Of a stretch of DNA of 41,771 nt, positions 7,630 through 15,557 are shown one piece after another. Under the pieces are notes generated by a model. The model saw only the letters and a list, made by a program, of their open reading frames with translations. It was not told the DNA's origin and searched no databases. Position 1 is the first letter of the stretch, and every line of letters starts with the position of its first letter. Source of the stretch: UBA11858 sp964589145 (lineage in GTDB: Bacteria; Chloroflexota; Anaerolineae; Anaerolineales; UBA11858); contig CAZPSL010000179.1 in NCBI GenBank assembly GCA_964589145.1, forward strand, positions 1-41,771, given 5' to 3'. A program made the translations under genes and the position numbers.

Positions 7630-9117
7630 TTAGTGAAAACGGCGCATATTCTGAAAGTTGACGACAATCACACTGATATTGTCCTCTCCGCCGGACAGGT
7701 TTGCCATTTCTGTTAATTTGTCACAAGCAGATTGCGGGTGAATGTACTCCAGCAGCGTGTCCTCAATGATGTTATCTGTCACCATTTCCCAAAGGCCGTC
7801 GCAGCATAAGAGCAAACGGTCTCCGGCTTCAAGTGGGAGTTCGTAGATGGCATCGTCAATCTCCAGGTCGGGCGAGTCTCCTAAACTTCGGTAGATAACA
7901 CCGGCCTGGTCGTGGGTGCGCGCTTCCTCTGGCCGAATGACTTCTTGCGAGAGCATTTTTGCAACTACGGAGTGGTCTTCGGTAATTTGGACGAGTTTTC
8001 CCATGCGCATATGGTACGTGCGGCTGTCTCCTGCATTGACAATGGTCGCCTGTTTCCCGTAAACCAGGGCAGCGGTGAGGGTACAGCCCATATCTGTCTT
8101 CGTCTCAACGCGTGCTTTCAGTACGGCCTGGTTGGCTCTCTGCACTGCATCTTTCAACGCACCCTTGCGTTCTTCTGGTGATAGTGCGGTTCCCTCAAAT
8201 TCCGGGAGAAAAATATCGCGGGTGATAGAAGCCGCCAGGCTCCGTATAGCGATGCGGCTGGCAATTTCTCCGGCTTCGTGCCCGCCAATTCCGTCGGCCA
8301 CCGCAAAAAATCCAATCGGTGGAATGGCGCCGCTCTCGCTAAGCCCATGTGTACTGAGAAGCAGCACGCTGTCCTCATCAATTTCGCGCGTTTCCCCCTT
8401 GTCTGATTGGTAGCCGAATGCCAACTGGAATATCGGTACGGCCGGAGGGGTTTCTGCCGGGTGTGAAGGAATAACCTGGTATTGGATATTTTGCTCAATT
8501 AGCAGAATTGTCTCATCCTGGGAATCACTTTCGGCTTCAGAACTGTCGGTGTCCGCAGGCACGTTGTTTGCAGATGCTTCCTCAGGATGTTGGATTGCCC
8601 TGATTTGTACTACAGGATGCGGCTCCAGCAGGGCGCCGCAGTTTTCACAAAACTGGTCGCCGATGATGTGCTGAATATGGCCGCAGGATGCACATTTGAG
8701 CAGGTCTTCGGCTTCATACTCGGCGAACTCATTTCCATTCGGCTTTTTCTGTGTGTTCCGTGTGACAATGCGGTACCGCTCGCCGATCAAATCGCCCGGC
8801 TCCGGATATGTTCCCTGTGCGGGCTGGGCGGCTGCCAGGCGTTCTTCCGCCTCCGCGTTGGCGGGTCGGTTTTCATCGGTGGTGCCGGTATCGGTATCTT
8901 CGGCGTTTTTTTGTGACGTCGTATTGCCCAAATGGATGGAAGATGCTTCTGTTGCTTCCGGTGGCGGGGTGTCGCTGTTGACTTCCGGCTCAGGGGGCTG
9001 AATTTCCGTTTGTGGAGCGATGCTCTCCGGGGTGTTTTGGGGCAACTCGGCTCCGCAATATCGGCAGAAGCGGGCGTTTTCACGATTCTTCTCCTGGCAA
9101 GATGGGCATTGGAGCAT
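7630..9117 (-). CDS. Zinc-ribbon PP2C-family protein phosphatase with kinase N-lobe remnant
   Basis: 495 residues. Order: zinc ribbon (CPSC..CRYC, 4-21); acidic, low-complexity linker to about 105; a short kinase-like segment PGDLIGERYRIV (107-118); a second zinc ribbon (CASC..CENC, 142-160) followed by a beta-strand-like HPVVQIRAI; then a PP2C domain (about 230-490). PP2C metal ligands are intact: EDS (D249), VADGIGGH (D275), CCDG (D440) and GGEDN (D479). It should remove phosphate from Ser/Thr residues made by the operon kinases, using Mn/Mg. The second ribbon sits where the kinase N-lobe would continue, and no C-lobe follows. GGGAGGA lies 8 bases before the ATG; the gap to the upstream PP2C gene is 26 bases. 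Confidence 0.92.
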   Translation of the reverse strand: MLQCPSCQEKNRENARFCRYCGAELPQNTPESIAPQTEIQPPEPEVNSDTPPPEATEASSIHLGNTTSQKNAEDTDTGTTDENRPANAEAEERLAAAQPAQGTYPEPGDLIGERYRIVTRNTQKKPNGNEFAEYEAEDLLKCASCGHIQHIIGDQFCENCGALLEPHPVVQIRAIQHPEEASANNVPADTDSSEAESDSQDETILLIEQNIQYQVIPSHPAETPPAVPIFQLAFGYQSDKGETREIDEDSVLLLSTHGLSESGAIPPIGFFAVADGIGGHEAGEIASRIAIRSLAASITRDIFLPEFEGTALSPEERKGALKDAVQRANQAVLKARVETKTDMGCTLTAALVYGKQATIVNAGDSRTYHMRMGKLVQITEDHSVVAKMLSQEVIRPEEARTHDQAGVIYRSLGDSPDLEIDDAIYELPLEAGDRLLLCCDGLWEMVTDNIIEDTLLEYIHPQSACDKLTEMANLSGGEDNISVIVVNFQNMRRFH

Positions 9118-9143
9118 TGTGCGTATCCTCCCTTTGCGGGTTC

Positions 9144-11036
9144 TCAGATGGCTTCAACTTTGACAAGAATCACGCTGATATTGTCGTCTCCTCCGGCTGC
9201 ATTGGCGGCAGCAACCAGGTCATCGCAGGCCTGTTGGGATGAGATGCCAGGTTTCATCACAATTTGGCGAATGAATTCGTCACTGACCATACCATTCAAC
9301 CCGTCAGAACAGAGCAGAATGTGGTCACCAGAGGCAAGGGTATGGGTGGCGGTATCCACATCAACGCTTGGTTTGTCGCCGATGGTGCGGTAGATCACAT
9401 TGCGTTGAGGGTGCACCTTTGCCTCTTCGCGGGTAATTTGTTGGGTGGCAATTAACCGCTCGACCAGTGAGTGATCCGTGGTTAGCGGAGTAATTCCCTT
9501 TGCATTAATCCGGTATGCCCGGCTGTCGCCGACGTGACCAATATGGGCGTATTGTCCCTCCAGCACGGCCAGCACTACGGTAGAACCCATATCCGACCCC
9601 ATTTGCTTGCTTTTGTTAAAAACAAGTTGGTTGGCTTGCTGAATGGTTTGGGTAATCCATTGACGATACTCTGCCGGAGTCAGCGGGGTGGTGGCAGTCA
9701 ATAACTTTGTTGCGGCTTGGGCAACCGTGTCAACAATGATGCCGCTGGCAACCTCGCCGGCGGCATGTCCGCCCATGCCGTCGGCAACTACATATACGCC
9801 GATTGGCGTTGGAACAGAGGTCAGGTACTTGTTGGATTGGATGGTGTATAAACTGTCCTCATTCAGATCTCTGGCCTTGCCTACATCGGTGCGTTTCCCC
9901 AGGTGATAGTCCAGTTTTCGCGCTTCCTGCTCTGCGGCGGTATTCTCACGAAAGCCTTGGAGCATGGCAGTTGCATTGACGAAACCGGAGGTGGACAGGG
10001 CAGTTTGGAAGAAGAGGTCCAGTGCAGGTGACAATCCGCTGTTCGGTGTGTACTGACTTTCTCCGGTGAGCCACCGATACAATTGGCTTGCCAGCGCGCG
10101 CAGGTCGGCTTGTTGAGCCGTTCTTTCACTGGTATTTGTCTGTGCAGTGGCAAAATTGGCAATCACAGCCTTACCATCGGCAAATTTGAAAGTTTCGACC
10201 TGAATACGCCCCCCGAAAGTGACTTGGTTTTGATGCAGGTAATTTAACGCATCCATTAAGCCTTCTGCCCACTCCAGGACTTGACGGCGTTCGATTTGCG
10301 CAGGCAAGGATGTTGTTTGTGCCAAGAGCGTGCAGTAGCGGGTTTCTCCATTGTAGGCATCCTGGAATACGAGTAGCGGCGGGCGCAGATACGGATGGGA
10401 CAACTGGAGTTGAGCAATTTGTGTGCTTGTACCAGCAGGGGGTTGCCTGGTTTCAAAGATTTCCAGTGCAGGTAATTGCACTGTTAGGCGGGTTTTGCAG
10501 TGAATGCAGAATTGCTCGGCCTCCGCCGTATTGAAAACCGCAATCGCGCCGCACGCCGGGTTGGGACATTGTGTAATTTGAATGCTGGTGTCCGGTGCCA
10601 GGTGGCTTACTTTGTAGCCGTGTTGCTGCTCGCTGCTGTGAATCAGGCTTTCGGCGATTATCTGCCCGCCAAAAGTGGCTGGCAGCGAGCGCGGCTGGAA
10701 TGTTCCTTGGACGTTCACGTTGTCAGTGGACAAGGGAGTCAATTCCGCTCGGCATTGCGCACAAAACTTGGCGCCGGGACGGTTTGGCGCATGACATTTT
10801 GGGCACTGTATTGTTTCTTCTGCTGGTGAGCGATTCATGTGGTTCTCCTCGCGTTGTGGCTGGGAATGTCCGGGCGATGAATCTTTTCGTTCAGTGGGAG
10901 GGAGCGGCTGAATATTCCCGGTGTGTTTTCGGGTATAGAAATACAATCCGAATGCGGCTAATAGTATCAATCCCGCAGTGCCAAGGCAAACGCCGCAGAT
11001 GAGTTGAGGTTGATTGATGATGATAGATGGTAGCAT
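9144..11036 (-). CDS. Membrane-anchored PP2C phosphatase fused to a zinc-ribbon pseudokinase
   Basis: 630 residues from the ATG at 11036. Residues 10-35 form one transmembrane helix ending in YTRK, so the rest should be cytoplasmic. A zinc ribbon (CPKC..CAQC, 78-95) comes next. Residues about 120-365 resemble a protein kinase fold: HPYLRPPLLVFQDAYNG matches the N-lobe region after the C-helix, and DALNYLHQNQV matches the helix before the catalytic loop. HRD and DFG are gone (ANFATA in place of DFG), and a zinc ribbon (CPNPAC..CIHC, 157-180) interrupts the N-lobe. The PP2C domain (about 375-628) is complete: NEDS (D394), VADGMGGH (D419), CSDG (D578) and GGDDN (D618). A second ATG at 10838 has a much better ribosome site (GAGGAG, 7 bases) and would give a soluble 564-residue form. 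First gene of the operon. Confidence 0.9.
   Translation of the reverse strand: MLPSIIINQPQLICGVCLGTAGLILLAAFGLYFYTRKHTGNIQPLPPTERKDSSPGHSQPQREENHMNRSPAEETIQCPKCHAPNRPGAKFCAQCRAELTPLSTDNVNVQGTFQPRSLPATFGGQIIAESLIHSSEQQHGYKVSHLAPDTSIQITQCPNPACGAIAVFNTAEAEQFCIHCKTRLTVQLPALEIFETRQPPAGTSTQIAQLQLSHPYLRPPLLVFQDAYNGETRYCTLLAQTTSLPAQIERRQVLEWAEGLMDALNYLHQNQVTFGGRIQVETFKFADGKAVIANFATAQTNTSERTAQQADLRALASQLYRWLTGESQYTPNSGLSPALDLFFQTALSTSGFVNATAMLQGFRENTAAEQEARKLDYHLGKRTDVGKARDLNEDSLYTIQSNKYLTSVPTPIGVYVVADGMGGHAAGEVASGIIVDTVAQAATKLLTATTPLTPAEYRQWITQTIQQANQLVFNKSKQMGSDMGSTVVLAVLEGQYAHIGHVGDSRAYRINAKGITPLTTDHSLVERLIATQQITREEAKVHPQRNVIYRTIGDKPSVDVDTATHTLASGDHILLCSDGLNGMVSDEFIRQIVMKPGISSQQACDDLVAAANAAGGDDNISVILVKVEAI
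10824..10853 (-). promoter_or_regulatory. Strong internal ribosome-binding site and alternative ATG
   Basis: On the minus strand GAGGAG lies 7 bases before an in-frame ATG (10836-10838) at codon 67 of the long PP2C frame, directly ahead of its zinc ribbon. The upstream ATG at 11036 has only a weak AAAGG. Initiation at 10838 would omit the transmembrane anchor, giving two possible products. Confidence 0.55.
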
Positions 11037-11532
11037 TGTGCCCGCCTTTGAAAGACTGATTGCGGTATTGGGTCAATCGCATGAAGTGTTGTCATTGCAC
11101 GAGACCACAACAGTAACCTGCCTGAAAAGTTTCCGTGCCCTGAAACTGAATTTCTAACCGGACACCATCCGCCGTTCTTGCTCGGATTCTCGGTACTTGG
11201 AGATATACTACAGGATGACTTTCCTCTCTCTTCGGGGATGGTCAGGGGTAAGCAGATGGGGGAAATCCACAGCAGGTTCTGTGCCCGGCCAAAATTGGCA
11301 CCCCGAAGAATCCCTGCAAAGATTATACCCAAAAATAACAAAAAAATGCTCAAGATTTTCGTTAACGTGTTCAGGCAAATGTTGTAGAACGATAGTGATC
11401 TGTCAACGAACTGTGGTATTCTGAAGCCTCATCCCCCCTCACCCTTCGGGCAGGCTTCCTCTTCCTGTCAGGTCGTTTTACATCTTTTGCCTGCACCCCG
11501 GGGTGTAGGGCGAACAGCGAATTCCGTGTTCT
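11037..11532. other. 496-base intergenic region, no convincing gene
   Basis: This spacer separates the signalling operon (start 11036) from the end of the aldehyde oxidoreductase gene. It should hold the operon promoter; TAGTATAT-like bases near 11200-11210 on the minus strand are a possible -10 but no good -35 was found. A MITE-like element occupies 11372-11499. A hydrophobic open frame at 10967-11353 overlaps the PP2C start antisense-free but has no ribosome site or family resemblance. Confidence 0.5.
11372..11499. mobile_element. MITE-like element with GCAGGCAAA termini (family R2)
   Basis: The left end CAGGCAAATGTTGTAGAA (11372-11389) and right end CATCTTTTGCCTGCACCCC (11481-11499) are imperfect inverted repeats of the R2 termini. 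The interior has the pyrimidine-rich CCCCCCTCACCC tract but lacks the R1 palindrome. It is a shorter member, about 128 bp, with no coding capacity. Confidence 0.6.
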
Positions 11533-13233
11533 CTACCAGTCAAACACCCCGTCCAGATCTCCTTCCGGCACGTCGAAGACCGCGCCCGTCGGGGGCAGGG
11601 GTTCGCGGGTCATCCATTCGGGCAGGCGGTCGTCGGCGGGGGTGAACCCGGCGCGGCGGTTGAACTCGCGCTCCAGCGACAGGGTCTCGCGCCCCAGGGC
11701 TTTGAGCGCATCCGCGTCCATTTCCCAGCCGTAGCGGGCGTTGAGCAGGGCGGGGATCGTCTCCGGGGCGGCGGCGAAGCCGAAACCGGCGAAGATGCAC
11801 GCCCCCAGCGTATCGTAGCCCGCCATGCTGATTTGCGCGCCGCGCGAGAGTTCCGCCTGCCCCTTGGGGTCGAGATGGTTCACTTTGGCGCGGATGGTCA
11901 GCCCGCAGGTGTGGTCGGCGCCCTGGGGCGAGGTGGCGTAGGTCACGCCGGTGCCCTTGACCGCCCGCGGGTCGTAAGCGGGCATGGACTGCCCTTTCAC
12001 CACCGGGACGCGTTCCACCCCCAGGACGCGCCCCGTCACCGCGGCCCCGTTCCCGATGATCCGCCCCAGGGGTGTGCCCGCCCGGATTTCGGCGATCAGT
12101 TCCGCGGCGCGGTCGGCATTCCCCCAGTCCAGCAAACCCGCCTGGGCGGCAACCCCCAGGGCGGCGCCGATCTCGATGGTATCCAGCCCCAAATCGCTGA
12201 CTTCCCAACTCAGGCGGGCGATGGCGTCCAGGTCATCAATCCCCAGGTTCGACCCCATCAGCCCGATGGTCTCGTACTCCAGCGGCGAGACCAGGGTTTT
12301 GCCGTCCGCCCCGGCGTAAATGTTGGAGCACTGGATGACGCAGCCGGGCATGCAGGCGTGGTTGGGGCGGCCTTCGCCGTCGCGCCCCAGGATGGTTTCG
12401 CGCAGATGCTCGCCATTGATGCGCTCTGCGCCCTCAAACGTCCCGGCGGAGAAGCCCCGCGTGGGCAGACTGCCGAAGTGGTTGGTCATGCTCGCCATCG
12501 CGGCGGTGCCGAAATCGTGGTAGGTTTGCGTTTGGGAGTGCGCCATCAGGGCTTTGGTGTAGGCTTTTTGGGCGGCGCGGAAGGCGGCGGGGTCTGCCAG
12601 CGGCGGGGGCGCGCCCTCGCGGGCGTCAATCACGATGGCTTTGATCCGCTTCGAGCCCATCAGCGCGCCCAGCCCGCCGCGGGCGGCGATGCGCGATGGC
12701 ACGCGGTCACGGTCCAGGTTTTGGATGCCCGCAGCCCGCAGGCCCATCTCGCCGCCGGGGCCGATGAGCGCGATGGCGACTTTGTCGCCGTACTTTTCGA
12801 GGAGACGCGGCGCGGCTTCGAAGACGCCCAGCCCGGCGAGGTCGTCCGCATCTTCGAATTTGGCGCCCGCTTTGGAGAGATGGAGCACCTGCCACGGCCC
12901 CTCAGCGGGTTTGCCCTCCAGGATGAGGGCCTGAATCCCGAGGTAGGTCAGCGCCAATCCGGTGGTGCCCCCGGCGTTGGATTCCTTGACTCCGCCGGTG
13001 AGCGGCGATTTGCCGCCGATGGAGATGCGGTCGCAGGAGGTCATGCGGTGCCCCACCAGCAGCCCCGGTGCGAAGATGAGTTTGTTGTGCGGGCCAAGGG
13101 GCTCACAGGCGGGCGGCACCTCGTCGAGCAGGATGCGGGCAACCAGGCCGCGCCCGCCGAGTGTGCGCCAGGTTTCAGGCACGGGTTCGATGTTCAGTTC
13201 CTGGGTTTGGGTGTTGATGCGCCAGATGTTCAT
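11533..13233 (-). CDS. Tungsten-type aldehyde:ferredoxin oxidoreductase
   Basis: 566 residues from MNIWRINTQT; a longer frame upstream is low-complexity repeat and is excluded. It oxidises aldehydes to carboxylic acids and reduces ferredoxin, using a tungsten (or molybdenum) bis-pyranopterin and a [4Fe-4S] cluster. The family N-domain is seen in GRGLVARILLDE and GGKSPLTGGVKESNAGG (73-89), and the pterin-domain signature in ARGGLGALMGSKRIKAI (184-200). Cluster ligands are C294, C298 and C302 (CMPGCVIQC, spacing x3/x3 rather than the x2/x3 of Pyrococcus AOR) plus C479 in LGACIF. No ribosome site precedes the ATG. It is the last gene of a CoA-transferase/aminotransferase operon, so its aldehyde may be the semialdehyde made by the aminotransferase. 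Confidence 0.9.
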   Translation of the reverse strand: MNIWRINTQTQELNIEPVPETWRTLGGRGLVARILLDEVPPACEPLGPHNKLIFAPGLLVGHRMTSCDRISIGGKSPLTGGVKESNAGGTTGLALTYLGIQALILEGKPAEGPWQVLHLSKAGAKFEDADDLAGLGVFEAAPRLLEKYGDKVAIALIGPGGEMGLRAAGIQNLDRDRVPSRIAARGGLGALMGSKRIKAIVIDAREGAPPPLADPAAFRAAQKAYTKALMAHSQTQTYHDFGTAAMASMTNHFGSLPTRGFSAGTFEGAERINGEHLRETILGRDGEGRPNHACMPGCVIQCSNIYAGADGKTLVSPLEYETIGLMGSNLGIDDLDAIARLSWEVSDLGLDTIEIGAALGVAAQAGLLDWGNADRAAELIAEIRAGTPLGRIIGNGAAVTGRVLGVERVPVVKGQSMPAYDPRAVKGTGVTYATSPQGADHTCGLTIRAKVNHLDPKGQAELSRGAQISMAGYDTLGACIFAGFGFAAAPETIPALLNARYGWEMDADALKALGRETLSLEREFNRRAGFTPADDRLPEWMTREPLPPTGAVFDVPEGDLDGVFDW

Positions 13234-13239
13234 GGGGGT

Positions 13240-13380
13240 AGTCTTGTGGTCGGGTAGTTGGGTAGTCGAGTGGTCAGTGGTCGGGCGTACAAGTGGGCAG
13301 GTGGGCAAGTGTGCAAGTATGCAGGTGTGCAGATCCCTAATCCCTAATTACCTAATCCCTGATCCCCTAGTTGCCTGATA
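13240..13380. repeat. Degenerate short tandem repeats between aminotransferase and AOR genes
   Basis: Three adjoining degenerate arrays are seen: GTCGGGTAGTTGGGTAGTC, then GTGGGCAAGTGTGCAAGTATGC, then ATCCCTAATCCCTAATTACC. Units are about 8-9 bases. The arrays lie in the 130-base spacer and extend into the last codons of the aminotransferase. They give an open frame upstream of AOR that is not real coding sequence. Confidence 0.6.
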
Positions 13381-14617
13381 CCTGTCCCACCGCCGTCTCG
13401 AAGATTGCCAGCGCCTCGTCAATTTGTTCGGCGGTCACCACCAGCGGCGGTATCCAGCGAATGACGTTGCCGTAGGTGCCGCAGGTCAGCAGCAGCAGAT
13501 CGCGTTCCAGGCAGGCATCCTGAACGGCTTTGGCGGTGGGCTTGTCCGCAAACTCGGTGGCGACCATCAGGCCGCGGCCGCGCACATCCCCGATGATGGG
13601 ATGCTGCGCCTGAAGGCCGCGCAGCCCCCGCAGCAGGCGGTCGCCCATCGCGGCGGCGTTCTCCACCAGATGCTCTTCCTGCAACGTCTGAACGGTCGCC
13701 AGGGCCGCGGCCAACGCCACCGCACTGCCGCCGCCGTAGGTGCCGCCGTGGGTGCCGGGTTCCCACTTCGCCATCAGGTCTGCGCTGGCGGCGATGCCGG
13801 AGATCGGCAGCCCGCTGCCCAGTCCCTTTGCCATCACGATGATGTCGGGTACGATGCCGGCGTGCTCAAAAGCGAAGAACTTCCCCGTACGCCCGAAGCC
13901 GGACTGCACCTCGTCGGCAATCAGCAGGATGCCGTTCTCGGTGCAGATGCGGCGCAGTTCCCGCATGAAACCTTCCGGGGCGGGGACGTATCCGCCCTCG
14001 CCGAGCACGGGTTCAATGATGACCGCGGCGGTCTCGTCGGGCGGGGTCTGCCCGTGGAGCAGGTAATCCAGTTGCTTGAGACAAAATTCGGTGGTGGTCT
14101 CCTCATCCCAGCCGTAGAAGTAGGCGTAAGGGTAGGGGGCGACGAACACGCCCGCGGGGAGCGGCTGGTAGTGGTGGCGGTAGATGTACTTGGAGGTGGT
14201 CATCGCCATCGTCTGGGCGGTGCGCCCGTGAAAACTGCCCTGAAAGACGATGATGTTGCGCTTTCCGGTAGCCTGCCGCGCCAGTTTGACGCTGGCTTCC
14301 ACCGCCTCCGCGCCGGAGTTGGAGAAGAAGAAGGTGTCAATCGGGGGCGGAGTGACGGCGTTCAGGGCTTCCGCCAGTTGGACGGCGACGGGCGGGATGA
14401 CGATGTTCATCTGGCCGAAGAGCAGTTTCCCGGCCTGTTCCTGAACGGCGGCGACCACCCGCGGGTGGCAGTGACCGGTGGAGGTCACGCCGATGCCGGA
14501 GGTGAAATCGGTGTAACGATGGCCGTCGGCATCGTAGAGGTAGATGCCCTCGGCGCGCACGGGCTGGATTTCGGTCAGATGCGTCCAGACGGGGGAGAGA
14601 TGGGGGGAAAGGGTCAT
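13367..14617 (-). CDS. Class III PLP aminotransferase (4-aminobutyrate aminotransferase-like)
   Basis: 416 residues, the usual length for omega-amino-acid:2-oxo-acid aminotransferases. Class III features are SNSGAEAVEASVKLAR (99-114), the PLP ring partner D235 in LIADEVQSGFGRTG and the Schiff-base lysine K264 in MAKGLGSGLP. It likely moves an amino group from GABA, beta-alanine, ornithine or similar to 2-oxoglutarate or pyruvate, yielding a semialdehyde; the exact substrate cannot be read from sequence. AAGGAG lies 9 bases before the ATG. It follows the CoA-transferase genes and precedes AOR in one direction. The last codons run into a repeat-rich spacer, so its final residues may be repeat-derived. 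Confidence 0.9.
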   Translation of the reverse strand: MTLSPHLSPVWTHLTEIQPVRAEGIYLYDADGHRYTDFTSGIGVTSTGHCHPRVVAAVQEQAGKLLFGQMNIVIPPVAVQLAEALNAVTPPPIDTFFFSNSGAEAVEASVKLARQATGKRNIIVFQGSFHGRTAQTMAMTTSKYIYRHHYQPLPAGVFVAPYPYAYFYGWDEETTTEFCLKQLDYLLHGQTPPDETAAVIIEPVLGEGGYVPAPEGFMRELRRICTENGILLIADEVQSGFGRTGKFFAFEHAGIVPDIIVMAKGLGSGLPISGIAASADLMAKWEPGTHGGTYGGGSAVALAAALATVQTLQEEHLVENAAAMGDRLLRGLRGLQAQHPIIGDVRGRGLMVATEFADKPTAKAVQDACLERDLLLLTCGTYGNVIRWIPPLVVTAEQIDEALAIFETAVGQVSGN

Positions 14618-14699
14618 GGTGGGGCTCCTTGCAGTCCCGCAGGCTGCGGTGAGATGCGTTTCAGGTGGGCGGTCGTATCACCGAAAGATGGAAGAATTG

Positions 14700-15467
14700 T
14701 CAGATGTAAAATTTGTCTTTGTCCACTTCCTCGCGCAGGACGCGCAACTCCTCGGCGGTGGGCGGAGGGTTCTCGGTGATTTCATCGGCCAGCAGCAGGT
14801 CGAAGCCGGTGTTTTCCAGCACCTGTTCCACGGTCACGCCGGGCTGGGTTTGCAGCAGGGCCATGCGCTTGCTCTCCGGGTGATAGCCCAGCACCGCCAG
14901 GTTGGTGACCACGCGGTACGGCCCCGTCCCCGGCGGCAGACCGGCGGCTTCGCGTGCTCCGGGGCCGCTCAAATAGCCGGGAGTGGTGATGAAATCCACT
15001 TTTTCCACAAAGCGGCGTTTATCGTGACGCATGATGGCAATCGTCCGCCAGCAGTGTGAGCCGACATCGTTGCCGCCGCCGCTGCCGGGCAGGCGCACTT
15101 TGGGGTGGTCGTGCTCGCCGATGACGGTGGAGTTCAGGTTGCCGTAGGGGTCAATCTGCGCCCCGCCGAGGAAGCCGTACTCCACAAAGCCGCGCCGGGC
15201 AGTCTCCACAATGTCCAGGATGCCGGAGGCCGCCAGCGCCCTGTTGAACGAGCGCCGTTCTCCGACGGCGAGGGGCAGTTCATCCAAAATCGCCCCCGTG
15301 CCGCCAAACTCGAAGATGCTCACCAGGTTGGGCGCGTGCATCTTCTGCGCCAGCGCCGCCGCCAGCATCGGAATCCCCGTGCCGATGAAAGCGGTGGTGT
15401 TATCCTCCATCAGCCGCGAGGCCGTGCAAATCAGCAATTCTGTGGGGTTGTAATTTGTTTCGCTCAT
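14700..15467 (-). CDS. Family I CoA-transferase, beta subunit (glutaconate CoA-transferase GctB-like)
   Basis: 255 residues from MSETNYNP (ATG at 15467, AGGA 7 bases upstream); an upstream frame start lies in the GTAC repeats and is rejected. The family I fold is shown by FIGTGIPMLAAALAQ (27-41), IFEFGGTGAILDE (51-63), and GFLGGAQIDPYGNLN. E53 in FEFGG aligns with the catalytic Glu of the xENG/GctB motif that forms the glutamyl-CoA thioester, so the enzyme looks competent. It pairs with the alpha subunit encoded just upstream. IpdB-type ring-cleaving relatives and glutaconate transferases share this fold, so the substrate is open. Confidence 0.85.
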   Translation of the reverse strand: MSETNYNPTELLICTASRLMEDNTTAFIGTGIPMLAAALAQKMHAPNLVSIFEFGGTGAILDELPLAVGERRSFNRALAASGILDIVETARRGFVEYGFLGGAQIDPYGNLNSTVIGEHDHPKVRLPGSGGGNDVGSHCWRTIAIMRHDKRRFVEKVDFITTPGYLSGPGAREAAGLPPGTGPYRVVTNLAVLGYHPESKRMALLQTQPGVTVEQVLENTGFDLLLADEITENPPPTAEELRVLREEVDKDKFYI

Positions 15468-15478
15468 CTTGTCATCCT

Positions 15479-15556
15479 GATGTACAAAGTACAAAGTACA
15501 AAGTACGTTGTACCCTGTACGTTGTACGTTGTACCCTGTACGTTGTACCCTGTACC
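15479..15556. repeat. GTAC-rich tandem repeat between CoA-transferase genes
   Basis: An array of GTACAAA and GTTGTACCCTGTAC units fills the entire 90-base spacer between the alpha and beta genes. Three GTACAAA units are followed by five or so GTACGTT/GTACCCT units. The units contain the palindrome GTAC and TTGTAC/GTACAA pairs, so they can fold in several registers. It is likely replication-slippage prone. Confidence 0.8.
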
Positions 15557-15557
15557 C

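Noticed and set aside
181..11036. Complete tellurite-resistance (Ter) operon
   Set aside because: No TerC, TerD or TerZ-type gene is present; only the kinase/PP2C/vWA part of the composition matches.
10967..11353. 128-codon minus-strand frame with hydrophobic start upstream of the PP2C operon
   Set aside because: No ribosome site, overlaps the first codons of the PP2C gene in another frame, and the remainder has no protein-like pattern.
11833..13257. 474-codon plus-strand frame opposite AOR
   Set aside because: AOR motifs are clear on the other strand; this is a GC-rich shadow.
13234..13308. N-terminal extension of AOR (25 codons)
   Set aside because: Encoded by degenerate tandem repeats; the family N-terminus begins at MNIWRI.
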